Program-made: the position numbers and the translations under genes
Part shown: in pieces, positions 38,946-49,360 of the stretch
Numbering within the stretch: the stretch's first letter is position 1
Layout: each line of letters starts with the position of its first letter
The notes under the pieces: model-generated
What the model was told of the DNA's origin: nothing
Database searches by the model: none
Seen by the model: the letters and a program-made list of their open reading frames with translations, nothing else
DNA from: Paracyclopina nana
Lineage: Eukaryota > Arthropoda > Copepoda > Cyclopoida > Cyclopettidae
Direction: 5' to 3'
DNA: 64,000 bases
Assembly (NCBI GenBank): GCA_019096065.1
Contig: JAGUCH010000004.1
Span: 3,534,001 to 3,598,000, forward strand

Positions 38946-41900
38946 ATGGCCATGGGGCGTGGCCTTAAGGCCTACCACATCAACCCGGTGACTCCCGGGT
39001 CCAGTTATTCCATCATTTTGGAGCAACGGAACAACCATGAAGTTTTGGTCTTTGAAAACTATGCTGTTGGCACCATTGGTAAGCTAGTAAAATGAAGAAG
39101 CCTGTTCAATATGCAATGCTTGTATTCATGCAGGGATGAGTGAGTTCGAAGGGATCAGGAAAAACTATGTCAAGTTCATCGATGCTTTTGGATGTCTTGG
39201 CATTCTTAGGGTCAATGAAGGTAAGACATGCCTTGCTCGAAGTCTTTCCCCTATGAGTGATTTCTCCTTTCTTCTTGCTTTTCTCAATTCAAAGGTGTGG
39301 CAGGTGGAGGTGAGTGACCTTTCTTTTCTGCCTTTTTTTTATCGTTTATGTAATACTGTTGATTTTTAGGCGAAAATATTCTGCATTTCCTCGTGCTCGT
39401 CACTGGGTGTACATCAGTTGGAAAATTGGGCACTTCCGAGGTCTACAGAGTGACCAACGTGTCCACTGTGTCCATGAGAGGGTTCCAACCTGACGAAGAA
39501 AAAGTGTCCGAGATTCGAAAGCTCCTTTGCTGTGGGACTTTTTACTTTGCTTGGTCCAATGATGAATCAACCCCGCCCATTGACTTAACTTTGGCAGCTC
39601 AAAAGAGCCACAAGTTCACCGAAACTGACAACAGATTTTTCTGGTATTGGCCTTTGTTGCTTTCATGTGAGGCATGGACAATATGTCACTATTTCTTTCA
39701 CAGGAACCGGATGCTTTTCATTCCTTTCATTCGGTATGGCATCAAAATTGAAAACTGGCTGCTCAAAGTCATGTGTGGCAGTGTGGAAGTCAGGACAGTT
39801 TATGTTGGCTCCAGGCAAGCCAAAGCTGCTGTCATCTCCAGGCTCAGTTCCGAGAGAGCTGGCACCAGATTCCAAGTCAGGGGCGTAGATGATGGTGGCC
39901 ATGTGGCTAATTTTGCCGAGAGCGAGCAAGTCATTTTCATGGGCGATGAAGTGACCTCTTTTGTACAAATCAGAGGCTCAGTGCCCCTATTTTGGGAGCA
40001 GCCTGGTGTCAATGTAGGTGCTTCAGTTAAACATGGTTGACTATTTGATATTATTTCGTCTCTTAGGTGGGATCTCATAAGATAAAAATGGCCAGAGGAC
40101 CCGAGCTGTCAAACACTGCATTTGAGCTGCACATGAAATATTTAAAAGAAAATTATGGTCATCAAGCAATTGTCAACTTGCTTGGATCTTCCCTTGTGGG
40201 CAGCAAAGAGGGCGAAGCAACGTTGTCTACTGCATTCCAGGTTGAAAAATATCTTTAATTAAGCCCGATATTTGACAAATCGATTCTGTAATTTTCAGAC
40301 TCATCACAAGCAATGCGAAGACTTCCTAGATGTGCCTCACATTTTGTTCGACTACCACCAAGAAGTCAAGAGTGGAAATGTGAAAAATCTGACCAAGTTG
40401 AAGGGAAAAGTACAAAAGTATGTAGAGAGATTTGGATTCTTCACTAAAAAGGGGTCTGATGTAATAAGGTAAGCTTTTTGTACATATGAAACCATGCTGG
40501 TGTAACATTTATTGCTTACTTCAGAGAACAAATTGGAACTGTTAGAACCAACTGCACTGACTGTCTGGACAGAACAAATTGTGTTCAAACCTACCTAGGA
40601 TTGGAAGTTTTGGAATACTGTCTTATGGACCTAGGGCTGACTGATAAACCAAATATTATTGCAAGGTTTGAAGAGATGTTCAAACAAATGTGGCTCAACA
40701 ATGGGAATGAGCTGAGCAAAATGTATGCTGGCACAGGAGCACTTGGGGGTGGTGGTTCTAAGGTACAACATGCAAAAATTGTGAGTTATGGGATTTGCTA
40801 GCATATTTTCCCCTCAGCTCATTGATGGTGCAAGGTCTGCAGCCAGAACCATTCAAAATAACTTGCTTGATGCTACCAAGCAAGAAGCCATCGATGTTCT
40901 CCTTTTTGGAAGCTCATTCAACAGTGACCTTGCTGACAGAGCTAGAATGTTGCTGCCTCATAATTACATCAATGGTAAAGTTTATTGCTGATGTATGCTA
41001 TTCAGGGGATATCTTTGCATCTTTTCCAGCTCCAAGACCTGCATTGCACACTCTGGTAAAAAGATACTTGGAATACACTGAGCCCCAACCCTTGAGAGTA
41101 GCTGTTGGCACTTACAACATTAATGGAGGCAAGCACTTCAGGTCCATTGTTTACAAGGACGTCTCCTTATCTGACTGGCTTTTGGACGCTCACAAGCCCG
41201 AAAAAGAAAGTGGTAAGTCATGGAGGGAATTTGAGGGAGTCTTTATAGTTGCTACTTAAGAATTACCATTAACCTTCACCTATCTCTCTGTTCATGCACT
41301 AACTGTATTGAGATCAATAGTGAGTTGCTCAAAGAGTGAACTGAGCATTTGTGCTAATACGAGCTTTCTTTCAGTGCTGATTGATGTAAGTCTTTCTCCA
41401 ACAGATGACAAAAAGCCCATTGATATTTATGCCATTGGATTTGAAGAAATGGTCGACTTAGACGCAAAAAACATTGTCAATGCTAGGTTACAACCTCTGC
41501 ATTTGCATTGCTTGGCCATATTTTAATTATCTGTTTCAATTTTTAGTTCTGATAATGCCAAAGGTTGGGCTGCAGAGCTGACCAAGATTTTGAACAGAGA
41601 TGAAAAATTCGTGCTTGTCACCTACCTACAGCTAGTTGGCGTTTGCCTTTATGTCTTTGTCAAACCAGAGCTTGCCCCATACATCAAGGATGTTGCTGTT
41701 GAAAATGTCAAGACTGGCATGGGAGGAGCAACAGGCAATAAAGGAGCTGTGGCAATTCGATTTCGATTTCATTCCACTTCGTTGTGCTTTGTTTGCTCAC
41801 ATTTTGCTGCTGGCCAAAACAACATTTCAGACAGGAACAACGATTACCAGGAGGCTGTCAAGAAGATAATGTTTCCAATGGGGAGAAGCATGCTGTCCCA

Positions 41901-43562
41901 TGATTACGTTTTTTGGTGTGGGGACTTCAACTACAGAATCAACATGTGCAGAGAGGATGTCTTGACCTCCTTGAATAATAATGACATGGAAACTCTCCTC
42001 AGCGCTGACCAACTGACTGTAAGTAAAGTGCGTTTTCTTATTTCGAGTAGCTTGCATGTTGACTATTTCAGATTGAACGTGCAAATGGCAATGTCTTTGA
42101 CGATTTCATTGAAGGAGAAATTACCTTTCCTCCCACTTACAAATATGACTTGTTTTCGGATGACTATGACACTTCTGAAAAGGCCAGGGTCCCTGCTTGG
42201 ACTGACAGAGTTTTGTGGAGGAGGAGACAGTTGACGAAAGACAGAGAAGCAAATTGGTCTCCTGGCACTTGCAAATGGTATGGTAGAGCCGAATTGAAGC
42301 AATCTGATCATCGACCTATCTTGAGCATTATTGATGTTGAAGTTCATCGTGTTCTCGAAGACAAAAGGGAAGAAGTTTTCAAAGAAGCGTTGAAAGAGCT
42401 TGGCCCACCTGACGGGTCCGTTTTGATGCAATTTGAGGACGTCATTGGGGCAGATCTGCTCGATATTGTGGGTGATCACTTTTTGGGCACTTTGAAAGAG
42501 TTGCTTATTGAAGCTTATGGTGACATCAGATTTGTTAAGTTTATGAATGAGATGATTTGGGTAGCATTCCAAGACTACAAAATGGCTTTGAATGCTGCAT
42601 CCCAGGGGTCCATTGAGGTAATGAGAAAGGTCTTCGCTTTAGTATACACAATGCCTGCATATTCTACTTGATAGGTTTTGGGCCACAACTTGACAATAAG
42701 GTTGAAAAATCCTGACTGGAGAACTACTCTGGACGCTGAATTGGAGCTATGCTCAGCCAAAACCATTCCCCTATGCAATACAACCAAAGAGCTGCAAACA
42801 CTGTCCAAGGAAACCAAGAGGCACAACCTCTCGCACCTCTCTCAACTGTCATTTGAAGAGCTGGGAGGTAATGTAAAATTTTCCCAAAATATCATAAGTT
42901 CTATATGAGGCCCTTCTTTTGCAGACATCACCATGCCTTCCTTGAGCACTGAGGATTTCAACTTACCTCCTGCTAAGCCTCCCCCACCAAGACCAGGCCC
43001 ACCTCCTCCAAGGCCTGCCCCACCACCTGCAAGGCCTCCTCCTCCCAGTGAGAAACCAGAAAGGCCTAGTTCTCTCCCTGAAAGGCCTGCTAGGCCAGAT
43101 GTCCCCCCTGCGAGGCCAGTTCCTCCCCCTTCAACTAGGCCTGAAGCACCCATGAATACTGAGGCAAATAGTGAAAAAGCTGGCTTTTCTGACATCTTCT
43201 CAGCTGATGTAGTCCCTTCAGTGGACCCTGACATGCCACAATCAGATTCTATGGCTGATATACCAGCTGCTGTGGGACACATGAGCAGCTCCTCCAGTAC
43301 TAGCAGCTTAGAGGGCAGCAAAACTTCAAAGGGTGCACCCCCAATCCCGTCTTCTAGGCCCTCTGGGTCCTTGCCAAAGCAACTCTCCAAAGACAGCTCA
43401 CACAGCTCTGGGTCTGGACCTTCTACTCCCAAGAGAGAGCTTCCAGCCTTGCAAAAGAACAGGGCTCCTCCACCTTTGCCTGGGAGGCCTCCAGCAGGAC
43501 CACCGCCAAGTCTGCCCAACAGGCCTCCTGCTGGAGCTCCTCCACCTTTACCGAAGCGCTGA
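38946..43562 (+). CDS. SYNJ1: Synaptojanin, dual phosphoinositide phosphatase
   Basis: Removes phosphates from PI(4,5)P2 to uncoat endocytic vesicles. Exons: 38946-39078, 39134-39220, 39370-39643, 39704-40013, 40067-40240, 40299-40468, 40525-40762, 40818-40974, 41006-41212, 41375-41486, 41547-42018, 42072-42617, 42675-42867, 42925-43562; 1236 aa. The SAC1 domain carries the CX5R site CTDCLDRT (about 393-400). The 5-phosphatase domain has [39 protein letters not shown] and KQSDHRP. An RRM-like region and a Pro-rich tail (PPxRP repeats, SH3 ligands for endophilin/amphiphysin) complete the family layout. Exon 7 may instead use a donor 27 nt downstream (GTGAGT); homology favours 40762. Confidence 0.95.
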
Positions 43563-44053
43563 AACACAAGCATTTAAGAGCATCATGTGTCTAGTCTTAG
43601 GCTCAGTACTATTTTTATTTGTGATAGCAAGCAGCCTGAAAAGCTGCTCTGACACTGTAATTATGTTCTCTCTTGAATCAAGGATTTTAAATAAATTGCA
43701 AAATAGACAATTTTTAAAAAGGGGCTATGCTAATAAATAAGTACTTTCACTATTTTTTCAAAGCTTCTAGCTAAAGAACCAAATAAGATCTGCAACTGCT
43801 CGCAAAAACTCAATGTGCAGAATATAATCGCATTCATATTTTTTATCGATTGCTAATTTGGATATCAGGTTTTGATACATTTTCGAATAAGATCAATACC
43901 TTTCTTAATCAACTAAACTTCAACTTTAACCACCTCTTATAACTCCAACCTTTTTGCCTTTTCAGTTTTCGAAATCTCGTCTGGCAACTCTGTAAAAAAT
44001 CCGCAAAAAAGAGGGCATGATTTGTTTACCAACAAACCGAGGGAAGGTGAATA
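43563..44053. other. Intergenic SYNJ / APTX
   Basis: 491 bp with the SYNJ poly(A) signal AATAAA at 43690-43695, then AT-rich sequence up to the aprataxin start. Nothing else seen. Confidence 0.5.
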
Positions 44054-44944
44054 ATGTCGAAATTCGTTCTCCAATGTGCTAAGAAGAGACATAAGGACAT
44101 TTATTTGCCTAATTTAGTACCTGTATACATCGGAAGGAGTCCTTTGACTCAGATCAAAGACCCTAGACTGTCAAGAAAGCATGTGAAGCTTATTGCCAAT
44201 GAAGCTTCGAAACTAGTGAATTGCTCCATTCTTGGCAGCAATAATGTCAGGATCCTTTCAAAATTGGGCTCCACAATTTTAAAGACGAACGAATCAATAA
44301 ATCTTCAAGCTGGAGATAAATTGGAGCTGCTTGAGGGAAAGTATGAGCATGTCTTGGTACTGAAGACAGATGAATCAGGAGAAGATAAAATGCCTACAGC
44401 TTCAAATGTGAGAAGCAATCATTGGAGTCAAGCTTTGTATGCTTCCATGCAAGATAAGAACCTCTTGGTTTTTGAGGATGAAAGGATCGTCATTATCAAG
44501 GACAAATACCCGAAGGCCAAGCATCACTTTTTGGTGTTGCCTAGGGACAAAATGGCAACATTGGAGGATTTGCATGACATTGATCTTTTGCAGCACATGA
44601 TCAACCAAGCACAAAAGCATTTGCTGGCAAATTTTAAAGCTACCTTCAAGCTCGGCTTTCATGCCATACCAAGTATGGCTCAAGTTCACATGCATGTCAT
44701 CAGTCAAGATTTTGACTCACCCTGCTTAAAGAACAAAAAGCATTGGAACTCATTTAATACGAAATATTTTGTGGAGAGTGAAAAAGTGCTTCAAATGCTG
44801 AGAGATTATGGAGAAGTTCGGACTGCCGAGTGGAGCAATAAAGAGCTTCTCAAAGAAGACTTGAAATGTAATCAGTGCAGCCTCAAGCCTAAAAATATCC
44901 CAGAGCTAAAACAACATCTCAAGAGTCATGTGACAGACTTATAA
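44054..44944 (+). CDS. APTX: Aprataxin, DNA-adenylate hydrolase
   Basis: Removes AMP from 5' ends left by abortive DNA ligation. Single exon, 296 aa. An N-terminal FHA domain (about 1-100) has YIGRSPLTQIKDPRLSRKHV. The HIT domain (about 120-225) ends in QVHMHVISQDFDSPCLKNKK. A C-terminal zinc finger (CNQCSLKPKNIPELKQHLKSHV) follows, so all three family domains are present. The HIT triad keeps the central and last His, but the first His of the usual HVHLH motif is Gln. Length is near the short human isoforms (342-356). Confidence 0.95.
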   Translation: MSKFVLQCAKKRHKDIYLPNLVPVYIGRSPLTQIKDPRLSRKHVKLIANEASKLVNCSILGSNNVRILSKLGSTILKTNESINLQAGDKLELLEGKYEHVLVLKTDESGEDKMPTASNVRSNHWSQALYASMQDKNLLVFEDERIVIIKDKYPKAKHHFLVLPRDKMATLEDLHDIDLLQHMINQAQKHLLANFKATFKLGFHAIPSMAQVHMHVISQDFDSPCLKNKKHWNSFNTKYFVESEKVLQMLRDYGEVRTAEWSNKELLKEDLKCNQCSLKPKNIPELKQHLKSHVTDL

Positions 44945-45576
44945 AACTTACTAAAACTTGTTTCCTGTGCTATTAAGATTATTGAAGCTAGCTCGCCATG
45001 ATCAAGGAAATGTGTGCTTCATCCGGTGTTTCTGTCTATCTTCAGGAAATGAAATTCGAAGGTAATTTGACATTAATTGATCCTATCATCAGGTATGCTT
45101 TCATGACTAGCAGCCCTTTTCAATCTTCAATGGTGTCTTTTGGCGTACTCAGTTGTGTTTGTGCGTAAGGATTTGTAAAAACCTGATAAGCAAGTTGCCA
45201 TATGAATGACTCAAAAAATATGATCTACTCTGCAAAATGACTAAAGTGTAAAAGTACGAAATACCAGGACAGATCCAGGTATGAGGGCTCGGCAAACCAC
45301 ATAGCCTTGAGGTCCCTGCAATTAACATCTACTCGTTAGAGATAATATTTGGGTACATGACAGTAAAAGGTTTACTTATGAGAAGATATTTTTGTATTGA
45401 AAACCGTCATTTCAATTTTAAAGTTGTCAAAGTGCTGAATATACCATAGGCCTGAGCAGTGTTTCGTACACTCATGTCGATGTTAGTTGAAGTTCCCTCC
45501 CCTTGCTGCTCCATGCATTTTTCATTGTCAATTCCCACTCACTCAGAAAAGTCAGCGGAGTGAATACTGCTTGATC
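44945..45576. other. Intergenic APTX / PRDX6-1
   Basis: 632 bp with only short open frames. No repeat or RNA gene recognised. Contains the 3' UTR of APTX and the promoter of the first peroxiredoxin. Confidence 0.4.
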
Positions 45577-46297
45577 ATGCCTAATTTGAAACTTGGAGAT
45601 ATTGTGCCTGACTTTGAGGCTGAAACCACTGATGGACCAATGAAGTTCCATGAGTGGCTGGGTGGCTCATGGGCTATTTTGTTCAGCCACCCTGCTGATT
45701 ACACCCCAGTCTGTACTACTGAACTGGGAAGGGTCCAAAAGTTGGCTCCAGAATTTGAGAAAAGGGGCATTAAATTGGCTGCCTTGTCCTGTGATGAGGT
45801 TGAGCACCACAAGGGTTGGATTGAGGATATCAAAGCTTACAACAGCCTTGAGTCATTTTCATACCCCATCATTGCTGATGTTGATAGGTCCGTGGCAACC
45901 GCTTATGGGATGATGGATCCTGTCGCTCAAGATTCACAGGGCATGCCATTGACCTGCAGAGCTGTCTTCATTATTGGACCTGACAAGTAAGCCTAAAATT
46001 GTTAATTTTCAATGCATGTACTCAACTTTATTTGATTCAACTAGGAAGCTGAAACTGTCCATCCTGTATCCAGCAACAACTGGTCGCAACTTTGATGAAA
46101 TTTTGCGAGTGATTGATTCACTGCAATTGACTGCTCAGAAAAGGGTGGCAACCCCCGCTGATTGGAAGAATGGACTTCCCTGCATGGTTGTCCCTTCTGT
46201 CAAACCAGAAGAAGTGGAAGCTCTCTTCCCTAAGGGCGTGACAGTTCATGAAGTTCCTTCTGGAAAGCAATATTTGAGGACCACACCTCACCCATAA
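45577..46297 (+). CDS. PRDX6: 1-Cys peroxiredoxin (PRDX6), copy 1
   Basis: Reduces H2O2 and lipid peroxides using one catalytic Cys. Two exons (45577-45986, 46045-46297; 58-bp intron) give 220 aa, the family length. Peroxidatic Cys46 lies in SHPADYTPVCTTELGRV. His25 and Ser31 correspond to phospholipase A2 residues of human PRDX6 (His26, Ser32). The C-terminal 1-Cys domain has RVATPADWKNGLPCMVVPSV and ends PSGKQYLRTTPHP. An in-frame ATG at 45487 lies in sequence unlike the family. Tandem with copy 2, which shares the intron position. Confidence 0.96.
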
Positions 46298-46534
46298 ATT
46301 ACAATGCTAAAGCGCAATGTGCATTTAAAGCTAAGGTCGTGTAAATATAGCACAACATGCGTCAGTTTTTAGTCGATCATATTTGGTGCGCCCCATACTT
46401 TAGAGTGAGTACTGAGTTCAGACGTTGATACTTGTTAGCTGCTGTTGCTTCAGCTAGTCACAGTCAGCAACTTATTCAAGTATTTGAGAGCAGAGAGAAG
46501 CAGCATTTATAAGTTGGAGCCTTCTAATAAGATC

Positions 46535-47257
46535 ATGCCTACATTAAAGCTTGGAGACATTGTGCCTGACTTTCAGGCTGATACCACTGATGGACCGATG
46601 AAGTTCCATGAGTGGCTGGCTGGCTCATGGGCCATTTTGTTCAGCCATCCAGCTGACTACACCCCAGTCTGTACTACTGAACTTGGAAGGGTCCAGAAAT
46701 TAATTCCAGAGTTTACGAAACGAGGATTTAAATTGGCTGCCCTATCTTGCGATGAGGTTGAGAGTCACATGGGGTGGATTGAGGATATCAAAGCTTACAA
46801 CAAGCTTGATAGCTTCTCTTATCCGATCATCGCTGATCCTGACAGGTCAGTGGCAACTTCTTATGGTATGATGGATCCTGATGAAGTCGACAAACAGGGC
46901 ATGCCTTTGACATGCAGAGCTGTCTTCGTGATTGGACCTGATAGGTAACATCCAGGCTACCTGATTATTGAGCACAATTTTTTTCTGATTGTACCTTCAT
47001 TCAGACGGCTCAAGCTTTCTATCCTATACCCTGCCACTACTGGTCGCAACTTTGACGAAGTTCTAAGGGTGATTGATTCTTTGCAATTGACTGCTGAGAA
47101 AAGGGTGGCTACCCCTGCTGATTGGCAGAGTGGAGGAACTTGCATGGTTGTCCCTTCAGTCAAGGCTGAAGAGGCTGCAAGCCTTTTCCCCAAAGGAGTG
47201 ACCATTCATGATGTACCATCTGGAAAGCAATATTTGAGAACAACTCCTCAGCCTTGA
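46535..47257 (+). CDS. PRDX6: 1-Cys peroxiredoxin (PRDX6), copy 2
   Basis: Tandem duplicate of the preceding gene, 237 bp downstream, same strand, same exon lengths (410 and 253 coding nt; exons 46535-46944, 47005-47257) and 220 aa. Catalytic Cys46 in PVCTTELGRV is intact. Differences are scattered (VQKLIPEFTKRGFKL versus VQKLAPEFEKRGIKL), consistent with an old but conserved duplication under selection. Confidence 0.96.
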
Positions 47258-47258
47258 A

Positions 47259-48376
47259 TTATTCAGCATTTGATTGTATTTGTGTGACCGCATATGAGAC
47301 AATTGAGCATAAATACATTAAAAAGCAGGGACCTTGAATGATAGCAGCAGAATCTGACTTCCTTAGACTTGCCGATGTCTCTATGACTTGATTTATCCAA
47401 TTAAAATGATGTGGCACTGAAGTGAACATGTTCAGTGGGTAGTGAAGAGTGCAATCATTTGAAACTTTACTTGCGACGCCTATTACTTCGTCATTGTGTA
47501 TAAGTGGGCCTCCGTCATCACCCTTCAAAATGCAATGATTATTTTGAAAATAATCTTATTTAGTTGCAAAAGGGGTACTTTGCAGATGGCAGAAAATCTA
47601 GACGTCCTGACCCAAATAAATTCTTTTTTGAGCAGCTCTGGGCAATCAGCTCGAGTATGATTCTTTATCTTAAAATGATCCAAGTCACTGATCATGACCT
47701 CAAGTTTTTTCACTGCATCAGTATTGATTCCCTTCATGACTTGACCCCACCCATAAAAGTCGCATATTTTGTGGGCTGAATAGTTGATTATATTTATCTT
47801 ATTAAACTTTGACCAAGGCTCATTACTTAGCAGTTCTGGGAGTGATGCAAACTTAATACGTTTCACTGAGATGTCATACGATAGGCTACTTTCCAAAAGG
47901 ATAATCCCAATGTCATGCAAGAACTTTCCACTTAGAGCTTTCGGATCAAATTGAGGGTGACGAAAGATCATTGCGGCCAATAATTCTTCGACGGTTTCTG
48001 TGGGAGTTATAAGTCCAACTTTTACCTATGAAAATACTGTTTCCTTTGGTAGCAGCGAACTTAACACAATCTTACCCTTAGATTGGAGGTCACATCTTCA
48101 TCAGTCATTGAATCGTGGCTCAAGCAGTGGGCTGCAGTAAGTATGTGATTTTTTGAGATAATTGATCCTGAGCAAATGGTAGGATCAGGCGCTTCGAGCG
48201 TGATGAACGCTACAAAAGGCGATTCTGTACATACAATAATAGCTTTGTTTAATATGAACCAATAAGTGCAATTATATTAGGCCACCTTTGGGATCTTTAA
48301 TTATCTTTCCACTTCTAATTCTTTTGGAACACTCAGCAACGTGCATGAGAGCTAAAAAATAAATTGTAGCAACCAT
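47259..48376 (-). CDS. Secreted serine protease homologue, catalytic Ser replaced by Asp
   Basis: Chymotrypsin-fold pseudoprotease. Four exons (48376-48286, 48224-48076, 48025-47579, 47522-47259) give 316 aa. Short signal peptide (MVATIYFLALMHVAEC). His of the triad in HILTAAHCLS and Asp in LHDIGIILLE are present, but the usual GDSGGP reads GDDGGP, so hydrolysis is not expected. The activation region lacks the IVGG start. About 30 residues of hydrophobic C-terminal tail follow the domain (FLMYLCSIVSYAV), possibly a membrane or GPI signal. Arthropod serine protease homologues often act as clip-cascade cofactors, but no clip domain is visible. Confidence 0.8.
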
Positions 48377-48743
48377 TGTCTGCCATGAATGTGGATTCGT
48401 CTTTTTACGATAAGAAACCATATAAAAACTACTTCAAGCATATCTTATTTCAAAAAGCCGAGGGCAGAAGCACTGCCGAAATTACTTCTGGCAACACTGA
48501 AATGTACCTTAATTCGTCGCTGAAACGGTTGAAGTTTTCAAGGGCAATTTAGCCCACAAATTAAGTTTACAATATTTTGCAAAGAGCCAAATCAAAATTT
48601 GGCCAAAAAATCAGATCGCAAACAGAATAGATCCATTTGTCTTGAAAACTGCTTGAATGTGATTCAAGCCATGAAATTGTGCCAATCTTGTTTGATTGTC
48701 CTTTATGTGATCCATCATTTTGGATCGTAACGTAACATCAGTC

Positions 48744-49178
48744 TAGTGATCGAACGAGCCGGAAATTTTCAGCTTGATCAAGCTTCAAGCTTTTAAAATA
48801 ATTATCAAGCTTTTTCAAGCTCAAAATTTCACATTTCAAGCTTTTCACTTTTTTAGTACTTTAAGATGAAAAATGGCGATTAGTCACCAGATTTGACAAA
48901 TTTACCAAAAAATGACAGAAATAGCATTAACTTTGATTAAGTACTGATTTCCCTTAGGTATTTGTTAATTTTAAAATCAGCCCTTTTTTCTTTTGATTAA
49001 AAATGGATTTCATAAGTCTTGAAATTTTTTTGGTGTCAAGCTTTTACAAGCTTTGCATTTTTTAGGCTTCAAGCTATTCAAAATTTGGTTTGAGCGATCC
49101 AAAGCTTTTTGCTTATGAAGCTCAAGCTGGGTTTTAGTTTCAAGCTTTCAAGCCAAGCTGAAACTCGCTCCATCACTA
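48744..49178. mobile_element. hAT-like MITE rich in AAGCTT repeats
   Basis: Imperfect terminal inverted repeats: TAGTGATCGAACGAG at the left end and, on the other strand, TAGTGATGGAGCGAG at the right end, both followed by TCAGCTTG. TAGTGATG-type ends are familiar in hAT elements. The 435-bp interior is packed with TCAAGCTT-type units (at least ten), which can pair with each other because AAGCTT is palindromic. AACATCA occurs just outside both ends but offset by 2-4 nt, so a clean 8-bp TSD is not shown. No transposase. Confidence 0.6.
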
Positions 49179-49360
49179 AACATCACAACTACCGAACTAC
49201 GTGTGTAAGTGTCAACACACAGCCGGCTTTCTCCAAAAGTTGGGAAACTCCTCTGAAGCCTCACTTGGCCTAGGGATGTAAACAATACTTTGACGGGAAA
49301 AATTGCATCATGAATATAAGGGGTTTGTATTGTAAGCAATTCACTATTTCGCTATAACAA

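Noticed and set aside
42842-43573. Gly-rich minus-strand frame of 243 codons opposite the synaptojanin tail
   Set aside because: Mirror image of the Pro-rich plus-strand coding sequence.
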